A stretch of 64,000 nucleotides of DNA from Melastoma dodecandrum. Lineage: Eukaryota > Streptophyta > Magnoliopsida > Myrtales > Melastomataceae. Of this stretch, positions 1 through 11,659 are shown in pieces. The position numbers and the translations under genes are program-made. The stretch spans positions 1,240,001 through 1,304,000 of the forward strand of contig JARUPY010000237.1 in assembly GCA_029817715.1 (NCBI GenBank), written 5' to 3'. Numbering within the stretch: the stretch's first letter is position 1; every line of letters begins with the position of its first letter. The notes under the pieces are model-generated. The model made no database searches, was not told the origin of the DNA, and saw nothing but the letters and a program-made list of their open reading frames with translations.

Positions 1-267
1 CACTCCTTCCTCCATTCCTCTTTCATCTTCCAAATGTGTTTTTTTAAGATCATTTTTTAATTGTTAATGCATTTAACGATTGGACGCCACTAGCGTGGTT
101 ACATCAAGATTTTGTTGCTTGATCTATTACTTATTTGGGGAAATGTTATTTCAAGTTGGCATTTACTATGCAAGTTTACAGAAGTGTATCAACACTTGAA
201 AAGATATGGTTAGAGGATATTTAGATTGAAAATTAGATTGAAAAAGGTGTGAACCACGCTTGACACA

Positions 268-583
268 TTGGTACCACGTATTATTTCGTTAGTGCTTATG
301 ACTAACATGATAAATATGATGAAATGTTTAAAGTTGAGGATATATGATGACATTTTTTTAAGTATAGGATATATTAGAAAAATAATACAAATTTTAGGAT
401 ATATCTGATAATGTAACCCGATGTTAAACAGAAAAATGAAGTTACTAGAATGTTGGTGCCATGTAATACTCCGTTAGTGCTTTGGCTAACGGAGGATAAA
501 TGTGATATAACGTCTAAAGTTACGGCTATATGATAATATTTTTTTAAGTATAGGATAAAATGGAAAACCGTCAGTAACTTCAT
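268..583. repeat. two-copy direct repeat with hairpin and inverted arms
   Basis: Two imperfect copies of a roughly 103-bp unit lie at 268-370 and 453-555, about 185 bp apart. Both run from a ttggtRcc start to an agtataggat end. The second copy holds a 7-bp stem hairpin at 471-492 (ccgttag / ctaacgg). An 11-bp inverted pair flanks this copy at 436-446 and 573-583. This could be a decayed foldback or MITE-like element, but no clean target-site duplication was found. Positions 1-267 are AT-rich and show nothing I can assign. Confidence 0.5.
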
Positions 584-597
584 GATATATTAGATAA

Positions 598-1931
598 TTT
601 TGCCAATAATAAATAAAGGAAAATATTTACCATTAGTTATTTTACTTTTTTGAACGTAAAATTAATAACGATATGATCAATGTCTATAGGGGACATAGAC
701 ATCTAGATCATCACTAAGTATAGTTGAGGGCAAGATAGACCAAAGAAAAGTATACCTAAGTTATACTTAGGGGGACCCGGAGATCGGGATACTGTACACA
801 ACCTGCAACCCTAAACATATTGAACATTATTGGTGAATCCGCTTTATGAACGATTGTAAATAATATTTTAATTTGAAACCTTCGTTATTCTATGTGTGGA
901 GTCTAAACATTTTCACGTAATTAAAAGTAGTCTTTGATCGGATTGTATTAATATGGTTGTTGGGTACATGACGAAGCATGGAAAAAATAGTGTTGAGCCA
1001 ACATATGATTTATCACTCTCTTGGATTAAAGAGTTGGTATCCTGACTACTTGATAGAGATATTAGTGACTTTGAAATCCTGGTCGTAGTAGGAATATTTT
1101 ACATTCAATTGAGTTATTATATTATGGTAATAAAGTAAAATAATTAGTTTGGTCGTGATGTATTTTGCTTCGACCTAGTAGAGATGTCAGTTAGACTAAG
1201 AGATTGAATTACACAGTAATATGATTTGGTTTATGGTTCATGACCATTATTCCAACACGTTAGGTGACTAAAAATTATTGACCGACGGTTAATTTGTGTA
1301 TGGACTTACACTATCTCCGTGTACAGTTACTAAATGGTCGCATGCAATAACACGTTATTACGAATAATATTTTAATTTTAGTGAATACTAAAATTTAATT
1401 TAATTTAATTATTAATTTATTATGAATAAATGAAAGTTAAGGAGTTCTAGAGTGGACATAAAAGATTAGACGAAGTTTTGGGACAACATGTATTTTATTT
1501 ATTTTGGGCTAAGTGTTTAGTACATAATTATAAAATAAATAAAGTGAAAAATAAAATATAAGAAAATATTTTATTTTAAATAATATAATAATTTAATAAT
1601 AAAATGAAATTTGGCCTAAGGGTTATAAAAGAAGTTAAGTCTCCTAAAAATTAACTTTTAATAAAACTGACGTGTGACCCAAGGGCTAACACTAATGGGA
1701 TGTATTCTTCGTGTGCATGTGTATGAACACTGATAGAAAAGTCATGCTTGAGGTTCTCGAAAATGGTCGTAATCTGCGGTGATTTCTCTCTGTTTATACG
1801 CACATTCGGATTAAGGCAACGTACACCTAACATGTATCTTTTTAGCAGAATTATATGTATCATACTTTCCTGAGTAATTTTCAATGCAAGTTTTAATATT
1901 TTACTTCTACCACGTGTGTAGAAACCTCAAC
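598..1931 (-). mobile_element. degenerate solo LTR, minus orientation
   Basis: Read on the minus strand, this stretch follows the order of the solo LTR at 14566-16186 over most of its length. Matching landmarks are the block near 1675-1870 (cf. 14690-14790), the block near 1240-1370 (cf. 15330-15400) and the block near 610-800 (cf. 15900-16130). The right edge is sharp: it ends in ...caaca at 1931, exactly where the glycosylase pseudogene resumes with ggatg. The left edge is not resolved and no matching target-site duplication was found. It is old and heavily mutated. Confidence 0.6.
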
Positions 1932-2640
1932 AGGATGATGAGACTCTGAACGAAATGGGAGTTGATGAATAAATTTCAAGTGGTTCAACCATTAGCAAAG
2001 CGAGAGTGTTTTGGACGAATATTTCATTCTCCATTTGTCTTCGAAGGTGTTGTCAAGATCTCTCTATTATGTTTCTTCGAGGCAATAAAATTTATTTTCC
2101 AAAATTAAAAATTTGTCCCTTTATTTAGCTTATCTCGTCTCATTTTTATGGCAAAATTTTTAATTATGTTTCATTTGATTAGTTGGTAGGTCACATTGAA
2201 GTGGTCGTGTTTCTATGTGTGATCCAGTGAAAAATTGTGAATGGGGAATGAGAGAGTCCATCAAAAGAGGATAATCGAAGGCATGACGGGTTAATCGCGA
2301 TCTTCTGAAGTACTAGAGAGATTTTCATCCTACGAAAAAATGACTTTACGTGAGTAAAGTAAAGTTGGCCTATAGGAGAGATATATATTTATACTCGCTG
2401 AGACATCCTCAGTATGCTCGAGCATAGGGCTTTGAGGGAAAATTCGGCGCTCTTGATACTAATGAAGAAAAGGAATCAAGGGAATAGACAATTTTGCATT
2501 CAGGTTCCTCCTAATGTATTACAGAGTCTATGACCGGGTTCTAGGAGAAATTGAAAGCTGATTAAGTCATGCGCATGATAAAGAAAGGGAATATGAAAGC
2601 TGATTTGGAAAGCTCCATCAATTACTCATTCCTATATATT
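1932..2640 (+). pseudogene. HhH-GPD DNA glycosylase-like pseudogene, unit 1 (3' part)
   Basis: Broken remnant of a plant base-excision-repair glycosylase-like gene of the helix-hairpin-helix GPD type. It is collinear with the copies at 18430-20560 and 23844-25165. Near 1975-2090 the frame-broken translation gives the family block with HP, an acidic/basic stretch, GF/ECFGRIFHSP-like residues and FE. Near 2450-2530 it gives the end of the helix-hairpin-helix segment (a glycine-rich turn, then LL-M/Y). It has several stops and frameshifts and no 5' exon, because an LTR remnant ends exactly at its left border. The family assignment rests on remembered motif patterns and needs a protein search. 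Confidence 0.6.
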
Positions 2641-2654
2641 AGAAACAATATGTC

Positions 2655-3104
2655 ACTGTAAAGTTTAATGGTCTTTATTTACATCAAGCGACCTCACGAC
2701 GACCATTAGACTACTTAACGGATGTGCTTTATCCATATAAAATCTTTTTAATACATTGGACAAATAGGTAGATTAATAAACGGAAATTTCATTTTAACTT
2801 TATTTTTTTGGATCTTATTTTTCAAATTCCTTTTTTGATGTAATATAGTGTTTCGGCAAGTTCCTTTGTATGATATTTAAATAATCGACATATGCAACAA
2901 CTATAACAAATTATGATCTACATCTCTTAATCAAGGACATCAACATAGCGTTTACATGTCATTGTCGGACTTAAAAAGATGTGGTCAAGGGCACGATTTT
3001 TTTAAATAATAATAATGACAATAATAATATTTAAAGAAACTTTACATATTTACCTTTTGAAATAAAGTAAATAATTAAATGAAAAATTAATTATACGAAA
3101 AGAT
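2655..3104 (-). pseudogene. Copia reverse-transcriptase debris, minus strand
   Basis: On the minus strand at about 2655-2760 the translation contains FYMDKAHPLSS followed by a VRSLDVNKD-like run. This is the stretch just after the RT palm in one plant Copia lineage. The rest is AT-rich and frame-broken. It is collinear with 21045-22560. A Copia element is inserted at 3105, and the same unit resumes at 7201. Confidence 0.65.
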
Positions 3105-3467
3105 TGTTAAATGTCATTAATTTGTAATCTCATTTAGTGTCTTTATGTGTGTGTTAGTGGGGTGGTGTTAATGCCTTATTAGTGGGATGTAGTTAATAAC
3201 CTAATGACTAGGGTAGAGTAAATGCTTTCTCTAGATCTATCCTAGGACTATAAAAGGAGAAGCAATCTCCAAATGTTGTAAGAGAGAAAAAGGAGTGTAA
3301 GAGAAATACTCTGCTCGTAAGAAAAATGAAAGGCTCCGCAGTTAGCCGAAATATTCTCTCCAAATTTTCTTATTCCTTATTTCCCGAAACACTTCGCCGT
3401 GTCGTAGCAGTTCTGCAAAACCCTTCCTGTGATACAACAAAACACCGCTTTCCAAACAACCCCAACA
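3105..3467 (+). repeat. 5' LTR of the 3105-7195 Copia element
   Basis: 363-bp direct repeat of 6839-7195. It begins TGTTAAATGTC and ends CCCCAACA. It contains a TATA-like tataaaagg at about 3250-3258, followed by a pyrimidine/purine leader, as expected for an LTR promoter. Small indels separate it from the 3' LTR. Confidence 0.92.
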
Positions 3468-3472
3468 AATTT

Positions 3473-3484
3473 TGATATCAGAAG
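3473..3484 (+). promoter_or_regulatory. primer-binding site (initiator Met tRNA type)
   Basis: tgatatcagaag lies 5 bp after the 5' LTR and resembles the usual plant Copia PBS tggtatcagagc with a few mismatches. It would prime minus-strand DNA synthesis. Confidence 0.65.
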
Positions 3485-3487
3485 ATC

Positions 3488-4507
3488 ATGGCTACGTCTT
3501 CTAGCATCATGTTCTTTTCTTACTCGCCCAACCAAATCCCGATCTTTAATGGAGAGCACTATGATTATTGGAGTTCGCAAATTGAGACTATCTTTCTCTC
3601 ACAAGATTTGTGGAGGATCTTTGATGAAGGCTTTGAAGAAGACGACGAATTGTCAAGTGAGGAAGAAGGTGCTGGAGAACAAGAAAAGAAGGCAAAAGCA
3701 AACGTGATGAAGAATGCGATGGCGTTGCGGATCTGGCAAAAATCTGTAAGCAAGATGATTTATCCAAGGCTTTATGCTCTCAAGAAGGTGAAAGAAGTAT
3801 GGAGCGTTCTAAAGAAAGAATTTCAAGGCTCAGAAAAAGTGATTTCCATCAAGCTTCAAGGCTTGCGGAGGGAATTTGACAATTTGGCCATGAAGGAGTC
3901 CGAAACGGTGAAAGATTTCTTCTCAAGAGTTATAGAAATCATGAATCAAATCAAGTGTTGCAGTGATGAAGTTCCCAACAAGAAGGTTATGGAGAAAGTG
4001 TTGAGAAGCCTACTGCAAAAATTTGAGCACGTTGTTGCTGTGATTGAGGAAACGAAGAATCTGGGAGAAATTTCTGTGTATGAGCTAATGGGTTCACTTG
4101 AAGCCCACGAAAGAAGAGTAAGTAAGTATTCAACTCCCGTTGAACAAGCTGTTCAAATGAAGTTAAATGTTTTAGAAAAGAAGTCGAAGCAGAAGGAGTA
4201 TACTGTGAACAATTCCTGGAGTAGATCTGGAAGAGGCAGAGACTTTTATGGTTGTGGACGTGGAGGCCATTCTCGAGGAAGAGGCAGAGGACGTACAGCA
4301 AGCCAGTTCTATAGTAGAGAAGACCAATCATGGAGTAGATCTGGAAATTTAGATTGTAGTTGCTATATTTGTAGAAAAGCTTTACATGAGTCAAAGGATT
4401 GCTATTTCAAGTGCAAGAGATGTCGATTTCAGGTGCAAGAGATGCCGATTGTTATTTTAAAGACAAGTAGCAGTAGCCGCAACAACATGTTTCTCAAAAT
4501 TCGGTAA
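3488..4507 (+). CDS. Copia gag polyprotein part
   Basis: Open frame of 339 residues starting just after the PBS. Residues about 12-60 resemble the N-terminal gag domain (FNGEHYDYWSSQIETIF), followed by an acidic linker (EEDDELSSEEEGAGEQE). Residues about 85-220 are the UBN2-type gag core (MYPRLYALKKVKEVW-like, then KKVMEKVLRSL). An RGRG-rich tract (about 248-270) precedes a damaged zinc knuckle, CYICRKALHESKDC, in which the usual His position is shifted. The frame then drifts off at 4507. It is the longest surviving piece of an otherwise broken element and is probably not functional. Confidence 0.8.
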   Translation: MATSSSIMFFSYSPNQIPIFNGEHYDYWSSQIETIFLSQDLWRIFDEGFEEDDELSSEEEGAGEQEKKAKANVMKNAMALRIWQKSVSKMIYPRLYALKKVKEVWSVLKKEFQGSEKVISIKLQGLRREFDNLAMKESETVKDFFSRVIEIMNQIKCCSDEVPNKKVMEKVLRSLLQKFEHVVAVIEETKNLGEISVYELMGSLEAHERRVSKYSTPVEQAVQMKLNVLEKKSKQKEYTVNNSWSRSGRGRDFYGCGRGGHSRGRGRGRTASQFYSREDQSWSRSGNLDCSCYICRKALHESKDCYFKCKRCRFQVQEMPIVILKTSSSSRNNMFLKIR

Positions 4508-4514
4508 ATGTTTC

Positions 4515-6831
4515 AAAATAAGAAGAATCAAAGCAATCATTCTATTCTTATTTCAATGCAATACAAGATGTGAATGAAGTGTGGTTTTTGGATAGTGGCT
4601 TTAGCAATCATGTGACAGGAAATAAGGAAAACTTTGTGAAAATCGACAACAGCTACAACTCACTGTTAGAGCTTGGAGACAACAAAAAATAAAGATTGAA
4701 GGAAAGGGAATCGTTGCTGTGAGAGCAGCAAATGGTGAAGAAAAGTGGATTAATGATGTATTTTAGTCTCCAAACATTGCTCAGAATCTTTTGAGCATGG
4801 GACAAATCATGAAGAGAGGTTATAAGGTTACCTTCTCTGATGGTTAATGTGAGATCATTGATAAAAATGAGAAGAGGATCGCTGTAGTGAAGATGACGGC
4901 GAATAACTTGTTTCCGCTGAAGATGAATTTGTTTTTTAATATTGCATTGAAGAGTGAAGTTGTTGATGTAGCTCAGTTATGACATCTGCGATATGGGCAT
5001 TTGAATCACAAGGGCCTAACGTTGTTGAGAGATAGGAATATGGTCATAGGTCTTCCAAAAATCCAGCCCACAGCAACATGCATCTGTGAAGGATGTGTGT
5101 ATGGGAAGCAACATCGTCTTCCTTTTCTCAATACCTCTTGGAGAGCTAATGCCCCTCTTGAGTTGGTGCATGCTGACATCTGTAGTCCAACCCAAACTCC
5201 AACGATCGGTAACAATAGATACTTTCTCTTATTTGTCGATGATTACATTCGTATGATATGGGTATATTTTCTTGAAAAGAAATCAGAGGTTTTCACTACT
5301 TTCTTGAGTTTCAAAGTCAATGCAGAGAAGCAAAGTGGATATCAAATAAAGACTTTAAGGACGGATCGTGGATGAGAATTCATTTATAAGCCTTTTTTTA
5401 GATTATTGCAAGCAACAAAGCATACAGCGACAGCTTACTGTGAAGTACTCACCCCAGCAGAATGGCATTACTGAGAGGAAGAATAGGACTATTGTTGAGA
5501 TGGCTCGAAGCATGCTCAAAGGAAGGGTCTTCCGAATTCATTATGGGCCGAAGCTGTGAATACAACGGCTTACATTCTTAATCGATCACCGACGAAAGCT
5601 GTTCAAAACAAGATGCCTTATGAAGCCTGACATAAGAGAAAACCCATGGTTGATCACTTGAAGGTATTTGGATGTGTTGCTTATGCTCTTTTGAATAAGA
5701 ATAATGAGAAGTTTAATGAGAAGAGTGAGAAGCTAATCTTTATTAGTTATAGTGAAGAATCTAAAGTTTGTCGTTTGTTTGACCCAAAGACGAATACTCT
5801 AATGATTTCAAGAAATGTTATTTTCAATGAGAATGCAGCGTGAAAGTGGGAGTACGAGTCTTCTCAGACTCAACCAACGTTTTCTTATCCAGAAGCACCA
5901 GCAGTAATGCCTTCCTCAATCTCACTGATACAGTGGCAGCTAGTTCCTCAAGAGTAAATTCAGAGAATGAAGATTATGCTGATGATCTGGAACCAAGGAG
6001 GCATCGCTCATTAACTGAAGTTTACGAGCAAGCTAACTTTGCACTTGCTACGTTTGAGCCGCAGAATTTCGAAGAGGCCCCAAAAGAAGAAAAATGGAGA
6101 AATGTAATGAAATAAGAGATGTTTAGTATTGAGAAGAATGATACTTGGTCCTCGTAGACCTTCCCAAAGGAAAAGAAGCAATTGGCTTGAAATGGGTGTT
6201 CAAAACAAAGTTCAATGAGAACGGAAATGTACAGAAGCACAAAGCTCGTCTCGTAGCAAAAGGTTACTCAAAACAGCCCGGATTTGATTTCACTGAGAAG
6301 TTCCCTCATGCAGCAAGAGTTACTGAAGCGAAATTGATGCGTAAGGATTGCCCAATCGCTAAACCTCGCTCAAGTATGCGAAGTATTGGAATGGCAGGAA
6401 GTGTTGATGATCGAAGAAGTACGTCATGATATCTTTTCTGTCTTGGAACAAAACCCATCTCTTGGAGTTCGAAGAAGCAAGCTATTGTAGCGTTATCATC
6501 TGCTGAAGCAGAATACATTACAGCAAATGAAGCAATTCGTGAAGCAGTATGGTTGAGAAGGTTATTGTCGGAGTTACAGCAGAAGGTTGCTCATCCAACA
6601 ACAGTTTTATGTGATAATCAATCAGCCATTGCTATGGCGAAGAACCCCGTGTTTCATCCAAGGTCAAAGCATATTGAGTTACGCCACCACTTTATCAGAG
6701 AAATGGTGATGAAGAAGGAGATAGTTATGGAGTTTATTCATACCCAGGATCAACCTGCTGATGTTCTAACAAAGGCCGTGAATTTCGAGAAGCTCGAGTT
6801 GTTCAAGAAGTTTTTGAAGATTATAAATTAA
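4515..6831 (+). pseudogene. Copia pol remnant (PR-INT-truncated RT-RNase H)
   Basis: Spread over all three frames with stops. Protease: VWFLDSGFSNHVTG near 4580 (DSG active site). GAG-pre-integrase: HLRYGHLNHKG near 4985. Integrase: ELVHADICSP (about 5160), TLRTDRG (about 5350) and PQQNGITERKN (about 5450), so all three D-D-E residues survive. RT start: LKWVFKTKFNENGNVQKHKA near 6190, up to FDFTEKFPHAARV near 6320. The sequence then jumps to the end of RNase H (STSGYLFCLGTKPISWSSKK, about 6415; SSAEAEY, about 6500; [13 protein letters not shown], about 6660). The YVDD catalytic core and the first RNase H aspartate are lost in this deletion. Confidence 0.88.
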
Positions 6832-6838
6832 GAGGGGG

Positions 6839-7195
6839 TGTTAAATGTCATTAATTTGTAATCTCATTTAGTGTCTTTAAGTGTGTGTTAGTGGGGTGGT
6901 GTTAATGCCTTGTTAGTGGGGTGTAGTTAATAACTAGAGTAGAGTAAATGCTTTCTCTAAATCTATCCTAGGACACCATAAAAGGAGAAACAATCTCCAA
7001 ATGTTGTAAGAGAGAAAAATGAGTGTAAGAGAAACACTATGATCGTAAGAAAAGTGAAAGGCTCTGCAGTTAACCAAAGTATTCTCTCCAAATTTCCTTG
7101 TTCCTTATTTTCAGAAACACTTCGCTGTGTCGCAGCAGTTCCGCAAAACCCTTCCTGTGATACAAGAAAGTACCGCTTTCCAAACAACCCCAACA
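6839..7195 (+). repeat. 3' LTR of the 3105-7195 Copia element
   Basis: 357-bp partner of 3105-3467, preceded by the purine tract aagaggggg and followed by the target-site duplication aagat. One short block present in the 5' LTR (near 3200-3210) is missing here. Confidence 0.92.
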
Positions 7196-7463
7196 AAGAT
7201 ATAGCAACATGGGGCCCAAGTAGTCCCACGATTGCAAAATCAACGATTTGGGAAGTACATTAGTTCCACCTCCCATCTTTGTTTTAGTGTTATTGGGGCA
7301 AAAATGTAACTCGTTGTCATATTCGACCTAATATATCATTTCGACAAATTTATTAGCAAGATATAGTTTGTCATCAACTTGGATACGTTGAAATGAACTA
7401 AGCATTTTTTTTTTTCAGTATTTCAAGATTGGATTGTGTTATCTTTATATGACTTAAGCTAAA

Positions 7464-7860
7464 TTGATTGGACATGCAGATGCAAGATGTTTTTCTAACC
7501 CTCATAATGATAAATCTCATATGAGTAATTTATTTACGTGTGGTGCTACTATTATATCCTGGATATTTCTGAAATAAACAATTAATATCACTTTATCTAA
7601 CCATTCTGTTAACGTAACAATTCATGAAGCAAAACTTATCAAAAATAAAGTTTATGAAGGTAGTCGAGAACGTGTATGGATAAGATCTGTTATACATCAT
7701 GTTCGAGGGTCATGCAATTTGTCAGTAAATAAAAATGCTTTAACAATATTATGTAAGGATAATGACGCGTGCATTACTCAGATGAGGGGATATATCCTAG
7801 GAGATGGAACTAAATATATGTCTCCAAAATTCCTTTTCACATTACGTACTTTATAGTTCC
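7464..7860 (+). pseudogene. Copia RNase H debris, plus strand
   Basis: Read on the plus strand, the translation gives LIGHADARCFSNPHND, then FTCGATIISW, then REVW-like RERVWIRSVIHHVRGS, then CKDNDACITQ and YMSPKFLF. These are the consecutive RNase H blocks of a plant Copia element, with a stop and altered catalytic positions. The orientation is opposite to the RT debris at 2655-3104. The same arrangement recurs at 22690-22860. Positions 7201-7463 continue the paralogous unit and hold nothing else I can name. Positions 7861-8217 are probably the degraded 3' end or LTR of the same debris. Confidence 0.75.
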
Positions 7861-8217
7861 TTTTGGTTTATTTTAGAGTTCCAAAAGTCCATTGGACTTT
7901 ATTGGTCCCTTGAAATCATTGGAATAGCAAGAAAGGATATATAGGGATTTTTAGGGTTATCTGTATCACATTAGATTTCATAGTGGATAAAAAACTAAAC
8001 CTTATGTTAGAATATTTTTTCTTTTCACTATTTATCATATTTATGTTATTGGAGATCTCTTCTCATTCCAAATTGAGTCTTAGGTTTCTTGAAAAGGAAG
8101 CAAAAGGATAGAAATTAATTTTAGATATTATTTTCCATTTTACTTGCTAATATCATATAAATTCTAATTTTGTTTGTGCAAGAAATAGTAATTAGTTTGT
8201 GTGTCATGGATTTTTAC

Positions 8218-8268
<51 letters not shown>
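8218..8268. repeat. (AAT)n microsatellite
   Basis: About 17 uninterrupted AAT units, within the Copia debris. Confidence 0.97.
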
Positions 8269-8289
8269 TAATTTTGTATTTTAAATAAG

Positions 8290-8475
8290 AAGTTGCATTT
8301 TCCTTAGAAGTGAATTTCATCGGTGCAAAATAATTTATATCTTAACCACGATTTTCGACGATGTCGATTTTTCCTTTGTAGAGGCTACGCTAAATTTTCT
8401 GTTTTATTACAGTAATTAGCTCGATGGATCGCATGCAGAAAGGCAATCTGGTTATGGAGATTGAATTCGACACAT
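8290..8475 (+). pseudogene. HhH-GPD DNA glycosylase-like pseudogene, unit 2 (5' part)
   Basis: Collinear with 23700-23890 of unit 3. It includes the presumed start codon at 8424, followed by MDRMQKGNLVMEIE (MDCMLKGSLAMEIE in unit 3). Similarity stops at about 8475. The next bases expected from unit 3 reappear only at about 18178, so this gene copy is split by roughly 9.7 kb of inserted DNA. Confidence 0.6.
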
Positions 8476-8630
8476 ATTAACGTGGAACTTGTGGACAAAT
8501 ACTCAAATTTTGATGGCTATGCAACCACGATAAGTTCATGATTGTAGATTCCAAATAAAATTTCGAATATGAGATTGAGCATAAAACTCAAGGTGGATAT
8601 CAACAATCCTCGGATTCGAAAATACATTTT
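8476..8630. other. unassigned sequence before SIRE-like element
   Basis: No reading frame or repeat recognised. It is the left flank of the 8636-13955 insertion and is continuous with 13961 onward once that element is removed. Confidence 0.5.
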
Positions 8631-8635
8631 CAATT

Positions 8636-10094
8636 TGTTGATATAATCTAGTTTTGATGATGACAAAGGTTATGTATTGCTAATGTGCTATTTAAGTGTA
8701 CAGAAGAACAAGTCTTCGGGTGTAGAAGCTAGTTTCTGTTACCCATGCAATACGTAAAAGAGTTATGTGGAGTACAACAGGGGAAACGATCTAGCCATTA
8801 GAAATGGTGTTCTGAGGACAAGATCTACTATCGGTCCACTATCTCTGTTACAGAGATGAGCATCTGTGTCACAGATTGCTATAACTCTCCTTGCTGGAGT
8901 ACTTGCTATGGTTTACATAATGGTATTTCTGTGAGTGACGATTTCCTTATTGGAGATTGTCCTATATGCAAGCACGTGAGATATTTATCTCACACATCCT
9001 TATTGGATCACGTCTAGGTTCATCTATGGACCTTAAGTTATTTGGAAAGATTTATTTCCTTAACTTGCGTGATCATATATATTTGGCATCAATCTTATCA
9101 AGTTGAGATCTCCCTATATGGTGAGAATAATTCTAGGAAGGGAATGTTTTCATATTATGGAAACTTATAATCCCAATGCAAAATTCGTATAAGGAAAGGT
9201 GCTGGTTCTGCTGTCGCAGAAAACAGCCTCTGAGCATAAGACAATATCTCTTGTTGAGCGATAACTTTGTTTTATTATTATCTGACGTGACTAAGGGTAA
9301 TGCTTTATGCTTTTGGAAGTTTTCCCACAGGATCAGATCACGGAGACTATGGCAAGTGAATCAACTAGCCGTTGGGATTGATTGGGAAACTTCGCCTCTA
9401 CGGACAAGCTTATAAGCAAGAGTGAAGCAATAATTCCAAGTGATCGTTCTACCAGAAAGCTTACCAGAATCCTTATGTCTTCACCGTTGTAAAAACTGAG
9501 AGCGTCCGTCGTGCATTCACCGAGCCGATCACCGCTGACAGAGAGCGTCTTCTGTAAGTGCAGACAGGTAGTGTTGTAGTTGCTAATCTTACGTTGTGCA
9601 GGTTGTTAGTCACACAGGTTGTGTGCAAAAGCGGGTGGTAGCCTGTAAGCCACGTTTGGCGGGTGGTAGCCTGTAAGCCAAGTTCGGCGGGTGGTAGCCG
9701 TGAAGCCACGTTTGGCGGGTGGTAGCCGTTAAGCCACGGGCTCAGTGAGGAGCCGGAGTCAGACACGTTGCGTGTAGGGTTAGACACGTGATTACGTGCA
9801 AACTTGTTAGTCACATTTCTGACAGAAGTGTGCATCTGTAAAGTCCCATATTCCAAACATAGTGAATATGCCATACTTAGGGTGAGAGCTGGGAGAGTGG
9901 ACATAGGCATTGTTTGCCGAACCACTATAAATCTTTGTGTCTTACACATAAAATATTTCATCTCAGAACTGGGAATCTGTTCATCAGATCTAGTTTCTAT
10001 GACCTGACAGAACCACGCTTCTGTGAACGAAAAAGTGTTATAACACTTACGGCACTAATTCAACCCCCCTTCTTAGTGCAATCGTATACCAACA
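8636..10094 (+). repeat. 5' LTR (1459 bp) with 28-bp minisatellite
   Basis: Direct repeat of 12471-13955. Positions 9632-9740 hold about four units of a 28-bp minisatellite (consensus around gggtggtagcc..gaagccacg). Confidence 0.92.
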
Positions 10095-10096
10095 AT

Positions 10097-10107
10097 TGGT
10101 ATCAGCG
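10097..10107 (+). promoter_or_regulatory. primer-binding site (initiator Met tRNA type)
   Basis: tggtatcagcg two bases after the 5' LTR matches the first nine bases of the plant Copia PBS tggtatcagagc. Confidence 0.8.
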
Positions 10108-10153
10108 TCGGCTCAACGATAAAAGCTTAACCGCTTGTTGAGAGATCCGATAG

Positions 10154-11320
10154 GATGCAAATGGGATACATGCACGATGTTGGACTCAACAGTAACAGTT
10201 CACCATTATTTGATGGACAAAACTTCTCCAGCTGCGCAGCAGGATGGAGTGCTGGATTGCATCCCGTGAACCGAGGTGTTTAGGGATCATCCGAAATGGC
10301 CCTCTGCTTCACAGATGACAAGATCTGAAAGTTGAGCATGGCAGCACGACTTCACTTTCTGATCAGGAAGTTGAAATAATCAAGCTGAATGCTATGGCTG
10401 TCAACTTTCTTCACTGTGCTCTATCTCCTATGGAGTACGACCAGATCTTGCCTGTACCACAGCAAAGGAGATCTGGGATCGACTTGTTCTAACCCATGAA
10501 GGGACAAATCAAGTCAAAGAAACAAGGATAAATCTGATGGTTCGGCAGTATGAGGCCTTCAAAATGAAGCCTGATGAGTCTATCTCTGAAATGTATGATA
10601 GACTAAATACAATCATCAACAGCTTAGCCCTTCTTGGGAAGAATTATACTAATGTTGAGATGGTGAGAAAGGTCCTCAGGTCTTTGCCCATGAATTGGAA
10701 AGCTAAAAAGACCGCAATTGAGGAAGCCAAAGATCTAACAACTCTTAGGCTGGATCAGCTTATGGGTTCTCTCCTCTCCTATGAGGAAGAGAAACGGTCA
10801 TCTGTGCCTTAGACGACCAAGTCTATTGCCTTTAAGGCATCAGCTTCTACTGATGACGTATCAGATGATATAGAAGCAGAAACAGAAGAGGGGCTCTCCT
10901 TGCTAGTAAAGGGTTTAAGCAAACTTCTTTACAAGAAACGCTTCAAACGAAGTGTTAAACCCAAGTTCTCTAACCTAGAGGACAATAAGGGGCCAGTATG
11001 TTACGAATGTAACAAACCGGGACACATGAAGAATGAATGTCCCTTGCTGGCTGAGAAGCCTAAGCCTTCTCGAAACAAAAGAAGAGCCTTATTGGCTTGG
11101 AGCGATGAGGAGGACAAACGAATCTGAGTTTGAGGAAGAGCAGAAAGCAAACCTTTGCTACATGGCTCGTTCTAAATCAAAATCCGATTCAGATGAAGAA
11201 ATAATCTCTACATCTATGTCTAATTTACCTTCTAATAATCTTAAAGTTTTTCTGACAGAAATCCTTGAGATAGTAGAAGAGCTATCCTCGAAATATTGCT
11301 CGGGAAAAAAGTAGAACAAG
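10154..11320 (+). pseudogene. SIRE-like gag with zinc knuckle
   Basis: Frame-broken gag. The best part, 10537-10812, shows a UBN2-type core (MVRQYEAFKMKPDESISEM, then VRKVLRSLPMNWKAKKTAIE and LRLDQLMGSLLSYEEE). It ends at a TAG, but the frame resumes, with a canonical zinc knuckle CYECNKPGHMKNEC near 11000-11040 (C-X2-C-X4-H-X4-C). An acidic, serine-rich stretch follows (SKSKSDSDEE), as in the intact relative at 30889-34446. Several stops and frameshifts upstream of 10537 rule out a functional product. Confidence 0.85.
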
Positions 11321-11659
11321 GTTCTGCAGTCACAACTCACTTCTCTGCACGGAGAAAAGATTGCCTTAGAAAAGGAAGCTGAGATCTTTTGCACAGAAGC
11401 ATCTCCTCTGATCAGATAACCTCATCCTGAGGTATGGGACGAGCTACTTGTTCGTGACAAAGTGGTTTCTCCACTAAATGAGTCTAACATAGGTTTATTA
11501 CCTGAAAGTCAGTCTCATAAATGTCACAGAAACAAATCTGAATGTTCAGATGATGTATGCTATGTGACACATAAAGCATGTTCTGTGATAAGTCCCAAAG
11601 TTGTACAAAAATAGAAATCTGTGGTGCCACAGAAATCTGAGTCTGTGAAATATTATACT

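Larger units (their letters stand above)
3105..7195 (+). mobile_element. Copia retrotransposon with short LTRs, internally deleted
   Basis: Complete insertion of 4091 bp. The 5-bp target-site duplication aagat lies at 3100-3104 and 7196-7200. The LTRs are 363 bp (3105-3467) and 357 bp (6839-7195), starting TGTTAAATG and ending CCAACA. A primer-binding site resembling the initiator-Met tRNA complement follows the 5' LTR (about 3473-3484), and a purine tract precedes the 3' LTR (6830-6838). The order gag, protease, integrase, RT, RNase H defines Ty1/Copia. The body has many stops, and most of RT is missing, so it cannot be autonomous. The unoccupied site survives in the paralogous segment at 22458-22463. 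Confidence 0.93.

Noticed and set aside
9632..9740. CRISPR-like array (28-bp repeats)
   Set aside because: The units are head-to-tail without unique spacers and lie in a plant LTR; it is a minisatellite.
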